From contig RHPI01000193.1 of the NCBI GenBank assembly GCA_009103225.1, forward strand, positions 169,552-233,551: a stretch of DNA of 64,000 nt, read 5' to 3'. Source of the stretch: Chlorokybus atmophyticus (taxonomy: Eukaryota; Streptophyta; Chlorokybophyceae; Chlorokybales; Chlorokybaceae). A program made the position numbers and the translations under genes. Shown piece by piece: positions 58,100-64,000 of the stretch (positions within the stretch are counted from its first letter, which is position 1; the number at the start of each line of letters is the position of its first letter). The notes beneath the pieces were generated by a model that saw nothing but the letters and a program-made list of their open reading frames with translations, did not search any database and had not been told where the DNA came from.

Positions 58100-59940
58100 G
58101 CGGGGCATTGGACGTTGAAAACCGCTTCTTTTTCGCGCCTCGTACATTTGGGCGGGCCAATCAGCGGCGGCAGCGTTGCACGCGGCAGCGCCACCATCGG
58201 CTTAGCAGGCGGCACCCGACTATCATTTAGAGAGATGCCTCGTGGTCCATATGTAGGTGCACCTCGTCGTGGAGGTCGGCGCCCAACTCCGCATTGCCCC
58301 CAGGGTTCAACCAGGCAACCGTTGCCAACCAGAAGCAGCCACTCTTGGCCAACCAATTGCAGCAAGACCCCGCGCTAACGCCCAGCCCATCACAACAACT
58401 CCACCTGACACCGCAGTCGCAAGAGCAAGCTAGAATGCATGCGTTCTCAATGCACTGTGCACGTTGCGTCTTGCTCATTTTTAAACTTTGATGCTTGCTT
58501 CTTTCATGACTGGCACAGTGACTCACTGCATGTGTTCTGGATACACTGTGCACGTTGCTTCTTGCTTAACTATGATAGTTGCATCTAGGTAAGCAATGTG
58601 TGACACTGTGACACGGATTGTTCTGCCGTGGACGACATTTGCGAGATGCCATCGTTAAATTTATAAACGGCCATTGGGTAGAAAGCCACATTTATCCCAA
58701 GGAGGACGCTATTCGTAACGTCATGTGCTGTGAATGCTTCATGACCTCACTACACCGTGACACTGACCAACCTGCCCGTGACAGGTAGTTGGCTTCAACC
58801 ATGACGACGAGGCCAATGAGGCTAATTTATATGACGTGTATTGGACGCCCAAGGAGTGCCCTTCCACCAAAAGCGAGAGATGGAGTGTCGCCTTGAAGAA
58901 AGCTACACAGGTCTAGTCTGAGAATGTCACCAAGATCCAGCATGTCCTTGAAGGAGTACAAGTGGATACTGTTGAACAGCAACAAGCGCAAGCGAGTTGG
59001 GTACCTCACCACCATGTTTGCTATGCAACACTGCCTTCTTACTCAGCCTCCATACACACGTATGCATCTCGCCTATTGTAACCGATTCAATCAGGCACAT
59101 TGTCGCCCCAATGGACCCCGAGACTCAAAAAGCCCAGTTGCGCAACGCACTTCAAAGTAAGTCACCGGCACTATTTTAGCCTAGTGCAGGCTCAACCCGA
59201 ACTATCTATCGTGACCAATGCCTTGTTGATATGACTCTCGCAGACAAGTCATGGCGGAAATTTGAGTTGACCGACAATGCAGACCCGAAGCGGAGGAGAT
59301 ACATCCATAAACGGGGCAATCTCATAATCTGGCAAATGATCGTGCAATGCTGGTCTTACGCCGTTATTACACCTGGTCGCCGGTACTTGACAGTCAACCG
59401 CCTCGCATACCTTTTGCTTACGTTGAGCACTCTAAACTGAATTTCTAGCAATTCATGAATGCGGTAGCCCCAAACTACAGGCTTGCAGATGCGCTGCAGT
59501 GAGTAGTGGCTTATAATGCCACTAAGACATGCCTGTAAACTACGCAGGTGGAGCGCATTTTAAAGGGCAAGGATGGATACCCTCTCCTAGCAGCCAGCAT
59601 TGACACACATGAAAAGTACCTCTGCGAAATCAACATCATGTCAATAAAGCGGGAGATGAGGCAACAGTACGCAGCCCTCCAGCCATTCACCCTTGTGAAA
59701 CGCCGCACTGCATTTCTCTGTCGAATACCCCAGAGATCCCAATCGGCGCTGGCCGCAAGAGACAGCAGCTCGTAACCCACTCGCTGAGGCAGAAGCGGCA
59801 TTTGATTGGCTGGCGCAACCGTTCGAAGAGGAGGGAGAGCAAGCTCCGGCGTATCCTCTACATTTCCCAGCGCGTAATGGTTTGTTCCGAACAAAGCATT
59901 ATGGAGTCCATAATGACATGCAAGGCGATAATGGAGTTGA
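58100..59940 (+). CDS. Unrecognised coding-like segments
   Basis: Pieces with coding character in the plus strand: 58302-58430 (glutamine/proline-rich, NQLQQDPALTPSPSQQLHL); 58622-58740 (AIVKFINGHWVESHIYPKED, AIRNVMCCECFMTSLH); 58786-58917 (VVGFNHDDEANEANLYDVYW, TPKECPSTKSERWSVALKKA); then NVTKIQHVLEGVQVDTVEQQ to about 59000; about 59230-59430; and 59549-59775 (AASIDTHEKYLCEINIMSIK, REMRQQYAALQPFTLVKRRT). Frames change between pieces and a stop follows KKATQV, so either several introns or decay. I do not recognise the family. CACTACAAGTGCGAC at 58079 may be chance. Confidence 0.3.
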
Positions 59941-60310
59941 GCTGTAGCGCAGTTGGTAGTCCGTTTAGCTGGTAGTGTACGCAGCTGCAAGGCTCTTGAC
60001 TTAGTGTTGTGCATTTTAAACCAGCTCAGTCCATTGTCATTATGCTCATGCATGTAACAACTTGCATCTCTATGATATACAACAGAATTGCAAGCAACGC
60101 AAGTGACATAATCGAACTAAAGCCTTAGCAAGTGACTGAGAGACACTGTACACACCTCAGGTACCTGTACACACCTCAGGCACATAACGATGCTAGCAGT
60201 CAGTGGCAGTCGCGTGTAGTCATGTTATGCAAATACATATAACGACAGCTAGGCATCAGTCACCTTTAGTTGTTTAAAGAATGCCTTATCTTGTGGACAA
60301 CTACCTAGTT
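59941..60310. other. Spacer with a Pol III A-box-like word
   Basis: TAGCGCAGTTGG at 59945-59956 fits an A box but no B box follows. A short duplicated phrase (GTACACACCTCAGG) sits at 60147-60181. No gene. Confidence 0.5.
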
Positions 60311-60620
60311 GGTGCTTGTGAATTAGGCTTAGTCGCCTGCGCTAGACTGGTGTGTAACCTGCAGATGCCTGTCACATAGGCTGAATCACTTAAGCTACAC
60401 TGGTGTGTAACTTGCAGGTGCTTGTTAATCAGGTATAGTCACCTGTTAAGGCCTGATGTGTAACTTACAGGTTCTCGTTTATCAGGTATAGTCACCTGTA
60501 AGGCCTGATAAATAACTTACAGGTGCCCGTAAATGAGGTCTAATCACTTTCTAAGGACTGATAAGTAACTAACAGGTGCCTGTTAATTAGGCATAGTCAA
60601 CTATTAAAGATTAAATTGCA
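60310..60620 (+). repeat. Minisatellite, about 60-bp period, five units
   Basis: Each unit combines TAACTTACAGGTGCCTGTTA and a TnAGGTATAGTCACCTGTTA phrase with GGCCTGATG; units are 80-90 per cent alike. ACAGGT/ACCTGT within a unit makes each unit partly self-complementary. Confidence 0.85.
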
Positions 60621-60702
60621 ACAGGAAGAGCCTGATAGTAATAGGCACCAAAGAACTCAATATACAAGCTCAAAATAGTATACAAGGCGACTCTGGTCAA
60701 CA

Positions 60703-61155
60703 TTGTACTCAGGTCCCTGTATTGAGATTACAGGCGGACTGGGCCACGACAGTTTAAATGAGTACCTTCAGGTGCACGGCCGTTGTCAATATTTAGTCGA
60801 CCGGCAGGGGAAACATTTTGCAACGACAGCACCGCCTCTTTACGCCTGCCTCCCCTCATGCACACTGCCACCACTGTTTACCTCACCCGGCGATGCCACA
60901 ATGCCGCCCCCAGCTGCTCCAGCCACATCGTCGCCTCCATCTGTTTTTGCCATACCGCCGCCGCCGCCTCCGACGCTTTACCAATACCATACCGTGCAGA
61001 AGCAACCACTAGCCATAACGTGGAGTGTAGAATGTGAACAGCAACAATATGCGATCGGCTTGTTGAAAGATTGTGTTGTGTTTGAATTTGTGTTTTTGAT
61101 CATTGGCCACTCAAAACATGGAGCTTACCATGCGAGAAATAGACTAAGCTTGTAG
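60703..61155 (+). CDS. Proline-rich open frame, doubtful
   Basis: 150 codons with a proline-rich middle (PPPAAPATSSPPSVFAIPPP) and no domain. It lacks convincing gene context; may be an exon or chance. Confidence 0.2.
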   Translation: MYSGPCIEITGGLGHDSLNEYLQVHGRCQYLVDRQGKHFATTAPPLYACLPSCTLPPLFTSPGDATMPPPAAPATSSPPSVFAIPPPPPPTLYQYHTVQKQPLAITWSVECEQQQYAIGLLKDCVVFEFVFLIIGHSKHGAYHARNRLSL

Positions 61156-62540
61156 TAAGTAATACCATGACTGTAACAAGATGCATGCAATAATGTATTA
61201 CTGCATCGGATTGGGGTGTACTACTCACATGCAATTTTCAATAATCACTAGTTATCACATATCACTAGTTATCACATAACATAAATTGGTAGTAATACTA
61301 CTGCAATTACATCGAGTTTGATAATACAGCATATCAAACATACATATTAGCAACACTTGCAGTAATTGGTATTTGTAGTATAGAAAGGGGGCGGGGTATA
61401 ATTACGTTGCTGCAAATAAACAACTATCGTATTTAAAGCATCATTGCATATAATAAACATGACTAGACAAAAGCACTTATGTAGCATAATGTTTACCTTA
61501 ACCTACTGACGGAATGAGAAAAGTCTTAAATTCAATTATGCCAATGGGAAACGAGCTGCATCGTCATACAATTTGCATTTTATTAGCATGATGCAAGTTA
61601 ATGTAGATGTTGGCAACACTCATGGTAATTGCATGGTAGTATTTATGAATTATACAATCTATCCGATCGTGAATATCCTCAATTACCAATAATACATGAG
61701 ATAGAAGATATTGCATTTATATAACCACGTGATAAGATGTCGAGCACGCTTCATTTATACAATTTACAAAAACGGTCTCAGCTTCAAAGCAATACAAACT
61801 TTTAATGTGTCTTGTATCATTATTGCTGTGCTGATACAGCACATTTGCTTGTGTTCTCATGCATCGTATATATACACATGAGAACTCATGGTGTTCATTG
61901 TCATTATGTAACCGCAGTAATGTGGAGCCATCCAGCAAGCATGGGTCACGACATGACACAAGATGCATACAGCGTCTCATGCTTATAGCAATCCGTGGCT
62001 TACATAAGCATAAGGGTTGCGTGACTGTCGTCACTACATGTCTGTCAATGTTCCTGCAAGGTTCTGCGGTGAGGACAACGCCAGTGGCGTGACACCACAC
62101 TGCACCAAGCGACGAGTCGCAACCACGCAGTGTCTGCGCAAGCTCGCATGGCATGCTTACTGCTCACTGCATTGAATTTAAACCTCAGGGCAGCAGACTT
62201 ACGAGGACTCGACTTCTGTACCTCCATCCAATGTCACCTGCTGCAGCACGCCCCCTACCGAGATTGCTCTAGTCTGGTGCGCTATCATGTAAGCTCGAAA
62301 CAAAGACTTTGTGCCTAAGTTCCTGATACCCAAATTACCAATGCAACATGAGAGGTCGTTTTTATCCAAGTCCCTAGCTGGCCGCACGTGAGTCCGCACC
62401 ACCACCTCGCAACTCCGCCGGCTTTGTCCGGTGCTATTACCAGGCAATGCCAATACAACACAGCGTGTAACCTTGTCCAAAGCGGTCACGTTTGTCGCTG
62501 TGTCTGGTGTCCTTCGGCGCAGGTGGTGAAGCCGTGACTT
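61156..62540. other. AT-rich intergenic DNA, no gene seen
   Basis: 61156-61740 is strongly AT-rich, with TATCACATA duplications near 61250. 61740-62540 is mixed. The promoter of the gene at 62.7 kb is presumably in its last part. Confidence 0.5.
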
Positions 62541-62708
62541 AGGGTTTGGCGTGCATTAGGGTTTGGCGTAGGCGGTGTGGTCGTCGTGGGCGGCGGCGGC
62601 GGTGTGGTTGTCGTTGCTGGGGGCGGGGAGTGGCCATTGGCACTACACCTCTGCACTAAGCGGATGGCCGGGGCGGGGTAGCGATCGTGATCCGGAGTTG
62701 GGCGCTTG

Positions 62709-64000
62709 GATGGTCTCTGGGGCCCTGGCTAAGGAAGAGCCCAGGAATAAGAGGAGGAGGGGAGATCAGCTGCTCGGCGCTTATTCTGCAACCTCCTTCG
62801 CTGCCGACGACGACGAGAACAGCAGCGACGACATGAACGGGCCGTCGTCAGGCAGCCTCGCCGCCCGGCGCAATCACGCCGCCGCTGCTGCCGCCGCCGC
62901 CGCGTCAGCCTCCGGCAAGTCCTCCAGCTCTGCCCCTTATGGCTCCCATTTAGGCTCCAGCAGGCAAGCATAAGGGGGGTTGTTATTGCAAGTGCTTATT
63001 GCATGCACTTCAGCACAGTACATTGTTCTCTTACCATAAGAGCAAATCCAGCAGGCATGCAAGTCAATAAGTATGCAGTTATTTCCCTACTTAAATCGTT
63101 GTTTCTGTAAGCAGGAGATCAGGGTCACTGCTGACTGGAGTGGGGCTTGTGGCGGTGGCGCTTATGCTCGCATGGGCCGTCGCATTTATGCCTTTGGAGG
63201 TCGTCAATGCTGTCTGGAGAAAACCCTTCCAGGTGCATGTTTTTCCAAGGTCAAACTGGAATTGCTTGCTCAACATGCAATAATCAATAATCATGCTTGC
63301 ATTGTTGATCGTAACAATGCAAGCGTTTTGCAGGTGCTGCAATTGGGGGATGGAACGCTTTCCCCTTTTGCAGCAGCGAGGCAGGCCAAGTTCTCCAATT
63401 GGCAGCGTGTCATGCGCCAAAGCCAGGTAAAAGCCACTGATTCTGATCTGGTCTTGTGGTAGCTATTTATGAGTGGTATCCATGTTAGTGTCAGATTGTT
63501 TCGTATACTGCTGCTGCTGCTGTTGCTGCTGCCGTTGTTGTTGTTGTTGTTGTTATTGTTGTTGTTGTCGTCGTTGTCATCATTGTAATCTAGTCACAAT
63601 GTGTTCGTGTGCAGAGTGCAGTTGCGGGGCCGGCAGCATCGGAGCTGCTGGTGGTGATGGTCCCTAGTGCGGATCATGCGGACCCACCCACCACCACACC
63701 CACCGGACGCTCTGAGTTTGTGCGCCGTCGCAAAGTCCGTGACGCCGCCTACAAGGTAACTTTGATGATGTGCTCCCATTGGTTTTAAAGGTAGTTTGGA
63801 TTCCAGAAAGGTTGTCAATGCCATGTTATGTTGTGGGTTATGTGCTAAGCTCTTGAAATGACTTGTCGTATTCAGTTTGGTTGTCTGCCATGTTTGTTGT
63901 GGGTTTGTGTGATTCACTTTCAGATGACTTGTGCTACATAGCTTGTATATCCAGATTACAGGCAATGGTTATACTGTACAGATTGCTGATGTTGTGCGTA
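62709..64000 (+). CDS. Multi-exon gene of unknown function, incomplete at the window end
   Basis: Exon 1 starts at the ATG near 62709 (MVSGALAKEEPRNKRRRGDQ), contains a basic nuclear-localisation-like motif, acidic and polyalanine stretches, and ends at 62963 with a GC donor (CAG|GCAAGC). Exon 2 (from 63116) reads RSGSLLTGVGLVAVALMLAW, then LEVVNAVWRKPFQ in phase. Exon 3 (63333-63426) reads VLQLGDGTLSPFAAARQAKF, then SNWQRVMRQSQ. Exon 4 (63615-63755) reads SAVAGPAASELLVVMVPSAD and ends FVRRRKVRDAAYK before GTAACT. A further exon probably starts at about 63963. All four join in one frame if the GC-AG intron is accepted. I do not recognise the family. Confidence 0.55.
63511..63582 (+). repeat. 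GTT/TGC trinucleotide microsatellite in an intron
   Basis: TGCTGCTGCTGC then GTTGTTGTTGTTGTT and related triplets. Confidence 0.9.

Noticed and set aside
59945-59956. Pol III A box suggesting a tRNA gene
   Set aside because: No B box and no cloverleaf; a single box is not enough.

Overview
This is a window of a eukaryotic nuclear genome. Intron-split genes have GT-AG boundaries, the proteins encoded are plant-type, and mobile DNA is dense. The best reading is a green alga or close relative in the green lineage. The lysine-pathway reductase is plant-type with a plastid-targeting N-terminus, the RraA/HMG-aldolase-like protein is typical of plants and algae, and LTR retrotransposons carry plant-type tRNA primer sites and chromodomains. 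I cannot name the species. Two N gaps and long G/C homopolymers show a draft assembly.

Layout. 0-2.3 kb (-): pogo/CENP-B-like transposase with a hairpin insertion that creates a stop. 3.4-4.3 kb (-): P-loop ATPase of the archaeal-type ATPase_2 kind, several exons. 5.6-7.2 kb: array of direct and inverted repeats. 7.3-11.5 kb: repeats and no clear gene. 11.5-13.8 kb (-): decayed CACTA transposase A. 13.8-23.2 kb (+): decayed Ty3/gypsy element B, into which a nearly intact gypsy element A (LTRs 14644-15314 and 20020-20672, 5-bp target duplication ACAAG) has inserted. 23.2-31.6 kb: GGACC-rich patch, a poorly defined gene, a tandem duplication, and a decayed non-LTR retroelement interrupted by an assembly gap and an AT-rich segment.

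The gene-rich core is 32-41 kb. It holds a seven-exon 4-hydroxy-tetrahydrodipicolinate reductase (+), a CENP-O kinetochore gene (-) immediately preceded by a BRAWNIN/UQCC6-like mitochondrial small-protein ORF, and a divergent RraA-like gene (+). The BRAWNIN stop and the CENP-O start overlap as ATGA inside one exon, so the two proteins look as if they come from one spliced dicistronic mRNA. That is the most interesting observation here.

42.9-43.0 kb: a pogo-type MITE with TA duplication. 43.2-45.1 kb (+): a broken second copy of the ATPase. 46.5-47.5 kb: glutathione-S-transferase-like fragments. 48.1-50.9 kb: second GGACC patch and CACTA transposase B (-) with minisatellite blocks of one family on either side of its main exon. 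51.7-55.5 kb: gypsy element C of the same family as A, with an in-frame internal deletion at a 7-bp microhomology. 55.5-62.5 kb: unrecognised coding-like segments, minisatellites and AT-rich DNA. 62.7-64 kb: a multi-exon gene of unknown function running off the window.

Transposon remnants occupy well over a third of the window. A recurring oddity is perfect inverted duplications with 1-11 nt loops dropped into otherwise readable sequence, which look like template-switch scars.
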